A model generated the notes under the pieces. The model was given only the letters and a program-made list of their open reading frames with translations, ran no database searches and had not been told where the DNA came from. Below, one piece after another: positions 35,681 through 44,282 of a stretch of DNA of 64,000 bases. Both the position numbers and the translations under genes were made by a program. This DNA is from Pseudomonadota bacterium (GTDB lineage Bacteria > Myxococcota_A > Polyangia > Polyangiales > Polyangiaceae), in the NCBI GenBank assembly GCA_023423895.1, contig JAFAER010000223.1, forward strand, positions 1 through 64,000. Direction: 5' to 3'. Positions within the stretch are counted from its first letter, which is position 1. The number at the start of each line of letters is the position of its first letter.

Positions 35681-36622
35681 ATGGGCCAGCGTGGCGCACA
35701 CGAGACGTTCATCGCCATCATCGGAGCTTTCGTCGCGCAGCGTCGGTGGACGCAGGCCGATCTCGCGCGCCAGGCGGGTGTCGGCACGGAGGTGATTCGC
35801 AAGCACCTGACGAAGATGAGGGAGGACGGCTGGCCGCTCCAGGAGGGCAAGGAGTTCCCGCACGTCGTCTGGCGCATGCCTCCGAACTGGTACCCCGGTG
35901 TCCTCGCGCTCAAGGCGGAGGAGGTGCCGGACCTGCTCCGCTTGCTCGCACGGTCGCCACGGAGCGCGGCGCGTGAGCGTCTCCTGAAGATCCTGCTCCA
36001 GCGGCTTCCGCTCAGGAATGCGGGGCCGTCGTTCGACACCGCCGTGCGAGCGCCGGAGCTCTCGCAGGAGGAGGAACAATGGGTCGCCGTCCTCGAGGAC
36101 GCCGCCGCCAAGAGGCTCGCGGTCCGCATGCACTACACGACGGCGAGCCGGCGCGACGATGCGATCCGGCACGTCTCGGTCCACCACGTCGAGGTCGGGG
36201 CGTATCCGCGTTTCCTGGCGACGTGTCACAACACCGACCGTCTGAAGTGGTTTCGCGTGGCGGGCGTCTCGAACGCGCGCTTCGACCGCGCCGAGACCTA
36301 CCGCGACCAGGACCCCGAGAAGATCGCGGCGGTCGAGCGAGACACGATCGGCGGCTATCACGAGGAGGGGCCGCGGGTGACCTGCACGTTCTTCGTTCGG
36401 CAGCCCGAGGCCGCGTGGGTGAAGCGCAACTTGCTTCGCGGGATGAAGTACGAGGCGGCCACCAACGGGATCCGTGTCACGATCGCGACTGCCGCCGTGC
36501 ACGTCGTCGCACGCTTCGTCGTCCAGCTCGGCGAGGCTGCCCGATCGGAGACCCCGGAGCTCGCGCAACGCGTCGCGTCGATCGCGCAAGGAGCCCTGAG
36601 GGGCGCTGCCGACGCCTCGTAG
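35681..36622 (+). CDS. WYL-domain transcriptional regulator
   Basis: 313 residues from the ATG at 35681. The N-terminal HTH (TQADLARQAGVGTEVIRKHL) is followed by a wing. The WYL-type region is about residues 140-220 (A-V-R-M-H-Y-T-T-A-S, H-V-S-V-H-H-V-E, F-L-A-T-C-H-N-T-D-R-L-K-W-F-R-V-A-G-V). The C-terminal WCX-type extension ends in a G-E-A-A-R-S segment. WYL regulators respond to small or nucleic-acid ligands and often control DNA-damage or defence genes. Here no target operon is adjacent on the same strand. It is divergent from the lipoprotein operon. Confidence 0.85.
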   Translation: MGQRGAHETFIAIIGAFVAQRRWTQADLARQAGVGTEVIRKHLTKMREDGWPLQEGKEFPHVVWRMPPNWYPGVLALKAEEVPDLLRLLARSPRSAARERLLKILLQRLPLRNAGPSFDTAVRAPELSQEEEQWVAVLEDAAAKRLAVRMHYTTASRRDDAIRHVSVHHVEVGAYPRFLATCHNTDRLKWFRVAGVSNARFDRAETYRDQDPEKIAAVERDTIGGYHEEGPRVTCTFFVRQPEAAWVKRNLLRGMKYEAATNGIRVTIATAAVHVVARFVVQLGEAARSETPELAQRVASIAQGALRGAADAS

Positions 36623-36734
36623 GGGACCTCGAGGACGACGCACCCACGATGTTTGTTTTTCACGTAGTTCGTGATTCGGTACTAGCGGCGACACGTTCGC
36701 GCGCGGCCAACCCAAACGTCCGTTGGAGAGAGAC

Positions 36735-37190
36735 ATGAAGCGATGGTGTGTACCTGCGGTCTTTGCTGCTCTCCTGTTCGCTGCGTGCGCCGATGAAGCG
36801 TCGGTGCCGCCCGGCGATGGGACGGGGGCCGACGCCGGGGACGGGACGGGCTCGACGGACGGCGGCCTCGACGCCGACGGGGCAGCGCAAACGGACGATT
36901 CGGATGCGTCGTGCGGACGATCGAGGACCGGCGCAACAGCCGAAGGTGGGGGCTGCGCCGCGACACAGACCTATGCGTGCGGGTCCAGCGCATACGAGAT
37001 CGTGTGCAGCTGCCCGGCGGCGACCTGCGCGTGCAAGAAGAACGGTGTGGAGGTCGGCACGGCGACGTGGAACGGCTGTAGTGGCGGCAGCGGAAGCTGC
37101 GCGATCTCCTTCCGCGGCGTGGCCGAACAGTGTGGCATTCCCTCGGGCGGCGGCGGACCCAGCGCGCCTCCGCCGCCCGACGACGAATGA
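36735..37190 (+). CDS. small Cys-rich lipoprotein
   Basis: 151 residues from the ATG at 36735. Lipobox F-A-A-C (Cys near residue 19). Residues 25-65 are an Asp/Gly/Thr linker, and residues 65-140 form a compact domain with about nine Cys (CGRSRTGATAEGGGCAATQT, C-S-C-P-A-A-T-C-A-C-K-K-N-G-V-E-V-G). The tail is G-G-G-P-S-A-P-P-P-P-D-D-E. Two Met in the first five codons of the longer frame leave the start uncertain by four residues. Exported and lipid-anchored; function unknown. Confidence 0.75.
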   Translation: MKRWCVPAVFAALLFAACADEASVPPGDGTGADAGDGTGSTDGGLDADGAAQTDDSDASCGRSRTGATAEGGGCAATQTYACGSSAYEIVCSCPAATCACKKNGVEVGTATWNGCSGGSGSCAISFRGVAEQCGIPSGGGGPSAPPPPDDE

Positions 37191-37381
37191 CGTGAGCGCC
37201 CGGCCGGCGTCCTCGTCGTCAAGAGCCGTGGCCGCGTCGCTCCGAGACGACAAACCGAGGGCGACGCGGCGCGGGCCAGCGGGTGACGCGGCGCGCGCCA
37301 GCGGGCCACGCGAGGCGACGTGCGAGGCTGGCGGCGCAATCTAGCGCCATCGCCGCGAAACGGAGGCAGAATGGCCGTCTC

Positions 37382-38599
37382 ATGGCAGTGGTGTCCCCGC
37401 ACAGCCCGGATCCAGGCCACTCGGTACCGAGTCGGCTCGGTCGTTGGAACGTTCTCGCCAACATCGCCAACGGCGGCATGAGCAGCATCTATCTCGGCTG
37501 CCAGGTCGAACCTGGCTCCGATCCGCACGAACCTCGCGTCGTCGCACTGAAGGTGCTCCGGCAAGAGGTCCGCGACGATCCACGCGTGCTCAAGATGTTC
37601 CTCACCGAGGGAAAGCTTCTCGTACGCCTGGTCCACCCGAACATCGTGCGCACGCTCGAAGTTCACGTCGAAGACGAGCACGGCTTCATCGCGATGGAGC
37701 TTCTGCTCGGTCAGTCGATCGCCGCCATACAGGATGCATGTGTCGAGCGCGGTCTGCGACTCAACGCGGAGATCGCCGCCTTTTGCGTGGCGCGCATCGC
37801 AGACGCACTCCAGTACGCCAACGAGGTCACCGATGACGACGGCCGCCCGCTCGACATCATCCATCGCGACGTGAACCCGCAGAATGTGTTCGTGACCTAT
37901 GCGGGTGAGGTCAAGCTGATCGACTTCGGAATGGCCAAGGTCCTGGACGGCAGTATCACCGGACCGAACCTCCTCGTCGGCAAGCTCCCGTACCTTGCGC
38001 CGGAACAGATCCGGCAGATGCCGCTCGATCACCGGAGCGACATCTTCGCGCTCGGGACGACGTTCTGGGAGCTGCTCACCGCGAAGCGCTTGTTTCGCCG
38101 CAGCACCGATGAAGAGACCGTCGAAGCGGTCCGCTCGGCTCCCATCCCGGACGTCCGGGAGTTTGCTCCCGAAGTGCCCGAGGCGCTCGCGCGCATCGTC
38201 GCGACGGCGCTCGAACGCGATCGGGACAAGCGCTACTGGTCCGCGTCGGAGCTCGCGTACGACGTCGACGCGTTCCTGTTGCCAGAGGTTCGTGCCGGCA
38301 TGGGAGAGCGCTTGTCGGCGCTCGCGCACACACTCTATCCCGACGATTACGTCGAACAGCAACGCTGGCTCGCGCCGTTGCCGGAGAGCGCGGACCCCGA
38401 GTCGGTGGCGCCCGCGCCCGCCTCCGCTCCGTGGTGGTCCGAGTTCGCGTCGACGCCCTCCTCGTCACCGAGCCCTTCACCGGAATCGGTGCCCGGCCGG
38501 CGCTACACGCTTCCTCCGATGAATCCGCCGCCGCGCTTCGGAGCAAGCTCATCGCGTCCGCCTCTGGAGCCGGCGGCGCCGAGCGACGACGATGCCTGA
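37382..38599 (+). CDS. soluble Ser/Thr protein kinase with disordered tail
   Basis: 405 residues from the ATG at 37382. The kinase domain covers about residues 19-285. The glycine loop is modified (A-N-G-G-M-S-S in place of G-x-G-G-M-G), Lys is kept in A-L-K-V-L, the catalytic loop is IIHRDVNPQNVFV with Asp and Asn intact, and D-F-G and L-A-P-E follow. The HRDVNPQN variant is common in myxobacterial kinases. The C-terminal 120 residues are Pro/Ser-rich with no membrane helix, unlike the other two kinases here. It is likely cytoplasmic. Partners unknown. Confidence 0.9.
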   Translation: MAVVSPHSPDPGHSVPSRLGRWNVLANIANGGMSSIYLGCQVEPGSDPHEPRVVALKVLRQEVRDDPRVLKMFLTEGKLLVRLVHPNIVRTLEVHVEDEHGFIAMELLLGQSIAAIQDACVERGLRLNAEIAAFCVARIADALQYANEVTDDDGRPLDIIHRDVNPQNVFVTYAGEVKLIDFGMAKVLDGSITGPNLLVGKLPYLAPEQIRQMPLDHRSDIFALGTTFWELLTAKRLFRRSTDEETVEAVRSAPIPDVREFAPEVPEALARIVATALERDRDKRYWSASELAYDVDAFLLPEVRAGMGERLSALAHTLYPDDYVEQQRWLAPLPESADPESVAPAPASAPWWSEFASTPSSSPSPSPESVPGRRYTLPPMNPPPRFGASSSRPPLEPAAPSDDDA

Positions 38600-38658
38600 C
38601 GGAGCGTCCGGGCTGCGCACGCACGCGCGCGTGAGAGCCCGCTCGCCTTCTTCGACGA

Positions 38659-39399
38659 TCAGCTGCGCTGCGCCGCCTGCCTGTCGCGCGCCCGCGTCTC
38701 GGCGCGGCTGAGGATCTCTTCGAGGTCATCCTCGTCGATGTCGAGGAGCTCCGCGCTCGACAGCGCCATGTGCAGATCGTCACGCGTGATCGAGACGGGA
38801 ACGATGAGCGAACGCGCCCTCGACGGGCGCTCGGCTGGCGGCTGGGGTGGAGAGACCGCCGCCAGCGGGTGCGGGTAGCGACGACCGGTCAGATTGTTCA
38901 CGAGCAGCGCCAAACACACGAGCGCGACCGAGTTGAGGAGCACGGGCGAGAGCACGAACGCGAAGCCGAGTTGCTTGATCGCGGGCCCACCGAGTACGGC
39001 CGTCAGCGCCACCGCCCCGCTCGGCGGATGCAGGCAGCGCAGCGCAAACATCACCGCCATGGAGAGCCCCACCGCGATGCCCGCCGCGGCGGCCGGATGC
39101 GGGACGAGCGCGGCGACGCTCACGCCGATGATCGCGGCGACGAGGTTTCCGCCCACGATCGACCAGGGCTGCGCCAACGGGCTCGCGGGGACACCGAAGA
39201 GGAGGACCGTCGATGCCCCCATCGGTGCGATGAGGCACGGGCTGCTCGCTCCGAGCGCGAGCCGGCCGATGCACTCGGTGAGCGCGAGACCGAGCGCGCC
39301 CCCAAGACAGGAGAGAACGACGTCTCGCCGACGAACGTTCATCGGATGGGGCCAGAAGCGTCCGAACCACCGAGCGATCCCCCGCTCCGAGACGTGCAT
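38659..39399 (-). CDS. HPP-family membrane protein
   Basis: 246 residues from the ATG at 39399. Four or five hydrophobic segments and the family motif ALRCLHPPSGAVALTAVLGG are characteristic of the HPP family, members of which include chloroplast and cyanobacterial nitrite transporters. The C-terminal 55 residues are a soluble, acidic tail (MALSSAELLDIDEDDLEEIL) not found in minimal members. Transport of nitrite is known for some relatives but cannot be assumed here. Frame extension upstream of 39399 is Arg-rich and rejected. Confidence 0.85.
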   Translation of the reverse strand: MHVSERGIARWFGRFWPHPMNVRRRDVVLSCLGGALGLALTECIGRLALGASSPCLIAPMGASTVLLFGVPASPLAQPWSIVGGNLVAAIIGVSVAALVPHPAAAAGIAVGLSMAVMFALRCLHPPSGAVALTAVLGGPAIKQLGFAFVLSPVLLNSVALVCLALLVNNLTGRRYPHPLAAVSPPQPPAERPSRARSLIVPVSITRDDLHMALSSAELLDIDEDDLEEILSRAETRARDRQAAQRS

Positions 39400-39714
39400 A
39401 TGGGCGGCGCTCTCTATCAGACCTCGAGCACGATGCGTTGGCCGACGAGCACGCCACGACGATGTTCTCCACCACAAGCTCAGGCGATGGAGGGAGCTGC
39501 TTCTGCGCCGACGCACGGCCCCCAGCGTCATCGACGGTCGCCGCACGGATGAGATGCGGGCGACATCACGCGGCTGAGCTCCAACGCTCCGTCGCGTGTT
39601 CGTTGCTGGTCCGAGCGTCAGGAGCGATCGGTGGCCGGCGCGTGCTCCAGCAGCAGCCGATAGACGCGCATGTTCGGGCGGTAGCGTCCGGCGAAATACT
39701 CGGCGTCGTCGCCG
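39400..39714. other. 315-bp gap
   Basis: Between the HPP gene (minus) and the DUF1152 fragment (plus). A minus-strand open stretch (39618-39740) ends EYFAGRYRPNMRVYRLLLEH and might be the tail of a lost gene. I cannot place it in a family. Confidence 0.35.
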
Positions 39715-40167
39715 TTGAGAACGCGGGCCAGCGCAGTCGACGCCTTCCATGGCGTCTGCCACGCCCACGTGCTGGAGACCGTCGCGGCGCTGTCGAGGGA
39801 CGGAGGGTACCTCGGAGCGTTCTCGCTCCTCCCGAACATGCCGGAGTTCGCGCTCTACAAATCGGCCGTCGAGACCGTGAACGCGGCGATGCCCGAGCAG
39901 CCCAGCATCGTGAACAGCTCCATCGTCTCTGCCGTGGAAGGCGAGTTCGGAGACGTTCACCGCACCCAGCGCACGCGCGGCAGCACGTTATGGATCAACC
40001 CCATCATGGCGATGTACTTCGCCTTCGACCTACCCGCCGTCGCTCGCAGCGTGCTCTATCTTCCGCACATCAAGCAGACCCAGACGATGTTCGAGGTGAC
40101 CGCGATCATCGAGGGATACCAGCGCGGATGTGGTGCGCTGAGACCGCGGGCATCGATCCCCATCTGA
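39715..40167 (+). CDS. DUF1152 protein, N-terminally truncated
   Basis: 150 residues from a TTG at 39715. The sequence G-G-Y-L-G-A-F-S-L-L-P-N-M-P-E-F, S-I-V-N-S-S-I-V-S-A-V-E-G and I-N-P-I-M-A-M-Y-F-A-F-D-L matches the C-terminal half of DUF1152 proteins as I remember them; full members are about 300 residues. The N-terminal half, with the Gly-rich nucleotide-binding-like start, is absent upstream in any frame I examined. The fragment therefore arose by deletion and is probably inactive. Confidence 0.65.
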   Translation: MRTRASAVDAFHGVCHAHVLETVAALSRDGGYLGAFSLLPNMPEFALYKSAVETVNAAMPEQPSIVNSSIVSAVEGEFGDVHRTQRTRGSTLWINPIMAMYFAFDLPAVARSVLYLPHIKQTQTMFEVTAIIEGYQRGCGALRPRASIPI

Positions 40168-40310
40168 GGCGCGGAGAAGCCCCCTCGGTCGTAGGCGCCT
40201 TCGCGGTTGTTCCGTAGTAGAGTGGGACATGTTGCGCGGCGGCGGGTAGGGATCGCGGCACTGGGCGGGCCGCTCGGTGAGTTTGCCTTCGAGGCGGGGC
40301 TGAGCTGGAC

Positions 40311-41303
40311 GTGCAGTGGGAGCGACGGAGAGGGCCGCGGGGTGGCCCAGGACGAAGTGCCCGGACCGTCGGCGCCGGCCTGGCCGCGCTCGCAGCGACT
40401 TTTCTCGTCGAACCGGCCGCGAGTGCCGCAGCGCCGATTCCGGTCGAGCTCGAAGAGCACATCGACGAGGCCTGCTCCTCGAGGTCGCTCGTCGAGAGGC
40501 TCGATCAGAGCGGCGTCGCGACCGTTCGTGTGCCGAACGGTGGAACGGTGGTGTTGACGATCGACGTTCGGAAGGACGATGCCGAGTTCGACGGCGTCCT
40601 CACCATTCGTCAGGGTCTGACCCCGACGGAGACGCGACGAGCGCGCAGCCCGTCCTGCGACGAGGTCTTCGATGCGCTCGCGACCATCGCGAGCATTGCC
40701 CTCGTCGAGATGGAGCCGGCGCCACCGTCAGGCGTGCGTGAGGACGATGCTCCACCGACGAAGCCATCATCGCCCCCACCGTCGCCACCGAGCCGCCGTC
40801 GCGACGCGTTCCATCTTCGTGCCGGCACCGGTGTCGAGCTCTCTCTCGTCGGTGACGGGCGCGGATCGCTGGCGATTCCCCTCGCGCTCCGGCTCGAGCA
40901 TGCGCGGATGCCGACGCTCCGGCTCGCGGTGATGACACGACGAACAGGGCGGATCGTGACGCAAGGGAGCGCCGGCGAGGTCGACGTGCATCTCGGGCGT
41001 CTCGATGTCGGGCCGCAGTTCGCCATCGCTCGACGCCTGTCGTTCCAGGTCGCATGGTCCAGTGAGGTCGGGCTCGTGTCGGCACGGCTCGCGACGGAGG
41101 GGACGACCCAGCGCGCGTGGTGGGCATCCGGCGCCTCGGTGTACGCACGCCTCGACGGTGGCTGGGGTGACCTCGGTCTCGGGGTGGGGGCCGTGATGCC
41201 GATTCTCCGCCCGCGATTCTATCGCCAAGGCGACTCGCCGTTGTTCGAGGTGCCCGTCGTCGTTCCGTGGGCGGGTCTTTTCGGCGCGCTGTCGATTTTC
41301 TGA
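40311..41303 (+). CDS. secreted protein with predicted C-terminal outer-membrane barrel, upstream of an ECF sigma factor
   Basis: 330 residues from a GTG at 40311. A signal peptide (L-A-A-L-A-A-T-F-L-V-E-P-A-A-S-A) is followed by an N-terminal domain of about 110 residues (V-L-T-I-D-V-R-K-D-D-A-E-F, A-T-I-A-S-I-A-L-V), a Pro/Ser linker and a C-terminal half of alternating strands (FHLRAGTGVELSLVGDGRGS) ending W-A-G-L-F-G-A-L-S-I-F. The overall architecture matches the gene at 363-1556, and both are followed by a sigma factor. It could sense the outer membrane state. The ECF sigma gene begins 64 bp later. Confidence 0.7.
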   Translation: MQWERRRGPRGGPGRSARTVGAGLAALAATFLVEPAASAAAPIPVELEEHIDEACSSRSLVERLDQSGVATVRVPNGGTVVLTIDVRKDDAEFDGVLTIRQGLTPTETRRARSPSCDEVFDALATIASIALVEMEPAPPSGVREDDAPPTKPSSPPPSPPSRRRDAFHLRAGTGVELSLVGDGRGSLAIPLALRLEHARMPTLRLAVMTRRTGRIVTQGSAGEVDVHLGRLDVGPQFAIARRLSFQVAWSSEVGLVSARLATEGTTQRAWWASGASVYARLDGGWGDLGLGVGAVMPILRPRFYRQGDSPLFEVPVVVPWAGLFGALSIF

Positions 41304-41367
41304 TCAGTCTTTTCGACGCCCTGTCGATTCTGAGATCTTTTGCGGGGCGGGGACCCATTTAGGGGCA

Positions 41368-41952
41368 GTGAGGGGTTTGAATCCTCCGGCCGAACAGGTC
41401 GGGTACGACTCGGCGCGCCAAATTGGGTCTGTGGCGACGCCGGACGAACGGCTTCGCGCGCTCGTCGACGATCACTTCGACGCCATCTGGCGCACGCTGA
41501 CGCGCCACGGAGTCCCCGAGTGCGACGCGGAAGATGCCGCGCAACGCGTGTTCTTGATCGCCTCGAAGAAGCTTGCGGACGTGAGGCCGGAAGCCGAACG
41601 CGCGTTCCTTCACGGGATCGCGTATCGGGTCGCGTCCGACGTGCGGAAGAGTCGCGCTCGGCTGTGTGAGGTGAACGCGGATCAGCTCGAAGAGACGCGC
41701 TCGGATGGGCCGCCTCCCGACGCGCGGATCGAAGCAGACGAGAAGATGAAGATCCTCCAGACGATCCTCGACGCACTACCGTGGGAGCTCCGCGCGGTCT
41801 TCGTGCTCTCGGAGATCGAGGAGGTGAAGGGGGCGGACATTGGGCGGATCCTGGGGATCCCGGACGGCACGGTGGCTTCTCGCCTCCGGCGTGCGCGCGC
41901 CGCGTTTCACCAGGCAGCGCAGCGCTTCCGTGCGCGGGGGACGGGCCAATGA
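41368..41952 (+). CDS. ECF-type RNA polymerase sigma factor
   Basis: 194 residues from a GTG at 41368. Region 2 spans about residues 25-95 (D-H-F-D-A-I-W-R-T-L-T-R-H-G-V, D-A-E-D-A-A-Q-R-V-F, A-Y-R-V-A-S-D-V-R-K-S-R). Region 4 spans about 130-185 (LPWELRAVFVLSEIEEVKGA, G-I-P-D-G-T-V-A-S-R-L-R-R-A-R). There is no C-terminal extension. The stop overlaps the start of the next gene (ATGA at 41949), so the two proteins are made together. It is most similar in context to the partial sigma factor at 1-290. No anti-sigma with a zinc-binding motif is present. Confidence 0.9.
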   Translation: MRGLNPPAEQVGYDSARQIGSVATPDERLRALVDDHFDAIWRTLTRHGVPECDAEDAAQRVFLIASKKLADVRPEAERAFLHGIAYRVASDVRKSRARLCEVNADQLEETRSDGPPPDARIEADEKMKILQTILDALPWELRAVFVLSEIEEVKGADIGRILGIPDGTVASRLRRARAAFHQAAQRFRARGTGQ

Positions 41953-42779
41953 GCGCGGAGTACGATGACTTCGAGGAGTCACTTCTCCGGGAGGCGAGAC
42001 GTCGTTCGAGCCCGCGAGGAGCCAAAGCTCGCGCCATCGATGCGCTCGTCGCCTCGAGCGCATCCGCGACCCTCGGTATCGCCTTTGGACGCCACTTCGT
42101 GGGGCTCAAGCTCTGGGCGAAGAGCGCTGGCCTTCCTACCGCCGTTGCGATGATCGGTGGATCGGCGATCTACGCGGCCATGCTCTATGGGCGGGCCAGC
42201 GCCGAGCGCGTGCGCTTGGAAGAGGCGCCTCCGGTAGCGCCTTCGGCTCTGAGCTTGGTGGCGCCGCCGGAGCTCACGACGCCTCCTCCGATCGTCGAGC
42301 CACCATCGGACGACGAAGGTCGTCGCGTCGACGTGGTGTCCGCCGGACCGACGCCGCGTACGAACGCGCCTCGTATGCGTCCACGGAGCGCGGCCGCGCC
42401 GAAGGCTCCAGCTGTCGTCGATGCTCCGACCAGCAGCGAGAGCACCGAGAGCAGCACCGAGAGCTCCGCGACGAGCGCTCCCGCTGGCGGCCTCGGTCGT
42501 CTCGGACGCGAGAACGCGCTCATCCAGACCGCGCAGGCCGCACTTCGGCGTGGCGACATCCAGGCGGCGTCCGAGGCTCTCGATCAGCACGGGCAACACT
42601 TCGGCGCCTCTGGCGCGCTCGCGTCGGAGGCCGAGGTGCTTCGAATCGAAGCGCTCGCGCGCGCCGGTCGACGCCCCGAAGCAGAAGCGCGAGCCCGCCT
42701 CCTCATCACGACCCATCCCCGCTCGTCGCTCGTGCGTCGCGTCCGCGTGATCCTCGGGCGAGAGGGAGCTACGCCATGA
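41949..42779 (+). CDS. single-pass membrane protein with TPR-like C-terminus, sigma-factor partner
   Basis: 276 residues from the ATG at 41949. A cytoplasmic acidic/basic N-terminus (EYDDFEESLLREARRRSS) is followed by one membrane helix (G-L-P-T-A-V-A-M-I-G-G-S-A-I-Y-A-A-M-L), a long Pro/Ser/Thr linker and a C-terminal TPR-like helical pair (QTAQAALRRGDIQAASEALD, V-L-R-I-E-A-L-A-R-A-G-R-R-P-E-A-E-A). It overlaps the sigma gene by ATGA and the following kelch gene by ATGA. I infer a role as anti-sigma-like tether, with the N-terminus holding the sigma factor and the periplasmic TPR reading envelope state; this is not shown. Confidence 0.75.
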   Translation: MSAEYDDFEESLLREARRRSSPRGAKARAIDALVASSASATLGIAFGRHFVGLKLWAKSAGLPTAVAMIGGSAIYAAMLYGRASAERVRLEEAPPVAPSALSLVAPPELTTPPPIVEPPSDDEGRRVDVVSAGPTPRTNAPRMRPRSAAAPKAPAVVDAPTSSESTESSTESSATSAPAGGLGRLGRENALIQTAQAALRRGDIQAASEALDQHGQHFGASGALASEAEVLRIEALARAGRRPEAEARARLLITTHPRSSLVRRVRVILGREGATP

Positions 42780-44269
42780 TCTCGCAGCGCATCTCGCAGC
42801 GCATCTCGCAGCGCATCTCCCACCGTTCACTGCCCCTCCTCTCGGTTCTCGCGGGAGCCGCAGGCATGCTGTTCCTCGCGTGCGCCGTGGACGCGCCCTT
42901 GGGAGTAGATCCCGTCACCGAGCCCGCCCCCGATGGGGGACCGAACCTTCCGCCGTCAACCCAGTCGGACGGAGGTGAGGACCCGGCCCCGGACGCGATC
43001 GACGGAGGATGCGGCGCCGACGGCGGTGGCGAATGTACACCCGGCGAGACGAGGACCGGTGCCTGCGGTCGGTGCGGTACGCGCCCGGAGACGTGCTCGG
43101 CGGCATGTGTTTGGGTCGGCGGCGCCTGCACTGGCGAGAAGGTCTGTAACCCCGACGACTACGAAGTGCAGAGCGGCAACATCGGTTGCTCGCTCGCACG
43201 GCAGGTCCGGACACGCACGTGCTCTTCGGCCTGCGATTGGGGCGAGTGGAGCGAATGCCTCTTGTCGGGATGGTCGAAGACCCCGTCGATCGCTCCGGAC
43301 GCGGTGCAGCTCAACAACGGCACGATGTGGACGGGGCAGGAGCTCATCCTGCAAGGCGACTCGTGCATGGGCGGCTCGGTCCATGCGTACGATCCCTCGA
43401 CCGACGCCCTCCGCCCGGTGGTCGACCCCCTTCCGACGACGGAAGGGTCGCTCTGGACCTGGACCGGGACGCACGCGTTCGTCTTCGGCGGTTCGCGTTG
43501 CGAGGGGCTGGGCGTCGAACAGGACGGCGCGCTGCTCGACATCACGACCGGCGCGATCGTCCACGTGACGGGGCCGGGGGGATTCCTGATCCCACCGGCG
43601 CTCAGCGCTTGGGTCCCGTCGACGGGAGACGTGCTCGTATTGTCGGCGCCTCATTGGGACGGAACGCACACGCCGCCGTATGCGTTTCGGCCGGCGACGG
43701 GCGCATGGCGAGCTCTCCCCGCGGGCGCGGTGCGGGAGCCGAAACACGCGCTGTGGACGGGCACCCGGCTGCTCGTCACGGGGACCTGCGGAGACCTGAC
43801 GCGATCGCAATGCGTCGACACGTGGGATCCCACGACGGAGACGTGGAGTCCGCTCGTTCTGCCGGCGAAGCTCCAGGGCGCCATGGAATACGCGGATCCA
43901 GGAATGACGCCGTTCTCGACGAGCCTCGGCCTCGTCCTGTGGGGCGCCTGGGACAAGGCGATGAGCGCGAACGTCGGTGGCATCTTGAACGAGACCACGG
44001 CGACGTGGACCTTGATCACCGCCCCGGCCCCTGCGGTCCTCGAGAGTGGCACCAGTCAGTCCGTGTTCTGGGCGAAAGACCAGCTCTGGGTCTGGACCGG
44101 CGGCACGCTCGGCCCCGGCGCGAAGTGGGATCCCGTGACGAAGACATGGACGCCGATGCCCCTCGGGGGACCGACGGAAGCGCCGATGCCCGCGCGGTGG
44201 ACGGGGTCGGAGGTGATCTTCTGGGGCGGTTACAGTGCGGGCTCGCGCGGCTGGGTATTTCATCCCTGA
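42776..44269 (+). CDS. kelch-like surface lipoprotein with Cys-rich module
   Basis: 497 residues. The start overlaps the previous stop (ATGA). Its first 15 residues come from a 12-bp repeat (I-S-Q-R x3), then a signal peptide with lipobox F-L-A-C (Cys near residue 36). Residues 85-165 are a Cys-rich module, CGRCGTRPETCSAACVW and C-S-S-A-C-D-W-G-E-W, and residues 165-497 form kelch-like strands with W-T-G-x-x-x-x-x-G-G and T-W-x-P. The next gene encodes the same module order, so the two are paralogues. Predicted surface adhesin or ligand binder. Confidence 0.85.
   Translation: MISQRISQRISQRISHRSLPLLSVLAGAAGMLFLACAVDAPLGVDPVTEPAPDGGPNLPPSTQSDGGEDPAPDAIDGGCGADGGGECTPGETRTGACGRCGTRPETCSAACVWVGGACTGEKVCNPDDYEVQSGNIGCSLARQVRTRTCSSACDWGEWSECLLSGWSKTPSIAPDAVQLNNGTMWTGQELILQGDSCMGGSVHAYDPSTDALRPVVDPLPTTEGSLWTWTGTHAFVFGGSRCEGLGVEQDGALLDITTGAIVHVTGPGGFLIPPALSAWVPSTGDVLVLSAPHWDGTHTPPYAFRPATGAWRALPAGAVREPKHALWTGTRLLVTGTCGDLTRSQCVDTWDPTTETWSPLVLPAKLQGAMEYADPGMTPFSTSLGLVLWGAWDKAMSANVGGILNETTATWTLITAPAPAVLESGTSQSVFWAKDQLWVWTGGTLGPGAKWDPVTKTWTPMPLGGPTEAPMPARWTGSEVIFWGGYSAGSRGWVFHP
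42779..42814 (+). repeat. 12-bp tandem repeat at the start of the kelch gene
   Basis: Three exact units of ATCTCGCAGCGC (42779, 42791, 42803), with a diverged fourth. They add I-S-Q-R repeats to the signal peptide's basic region and may vary by slippage. Confidence 0.8.
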
Positions 44270-44282
44270 TACGGAGCGTTCC

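Noticed and set aside
36660..36674. TCACG/CGTGA hairpin next to a T-run as a terminator
   Set aside because: The T-run lies before the stem on the plus strand and would be an A-run after it on the minus strand, so the orientation is wrong for either gene.
39400..39960. N-terminal extension of the HPP frame
   Set aside because: Upstream codons lack membrane character and overlap the DUF1152 fragment in antisense; the ATG at 39399 gives the normal family start.
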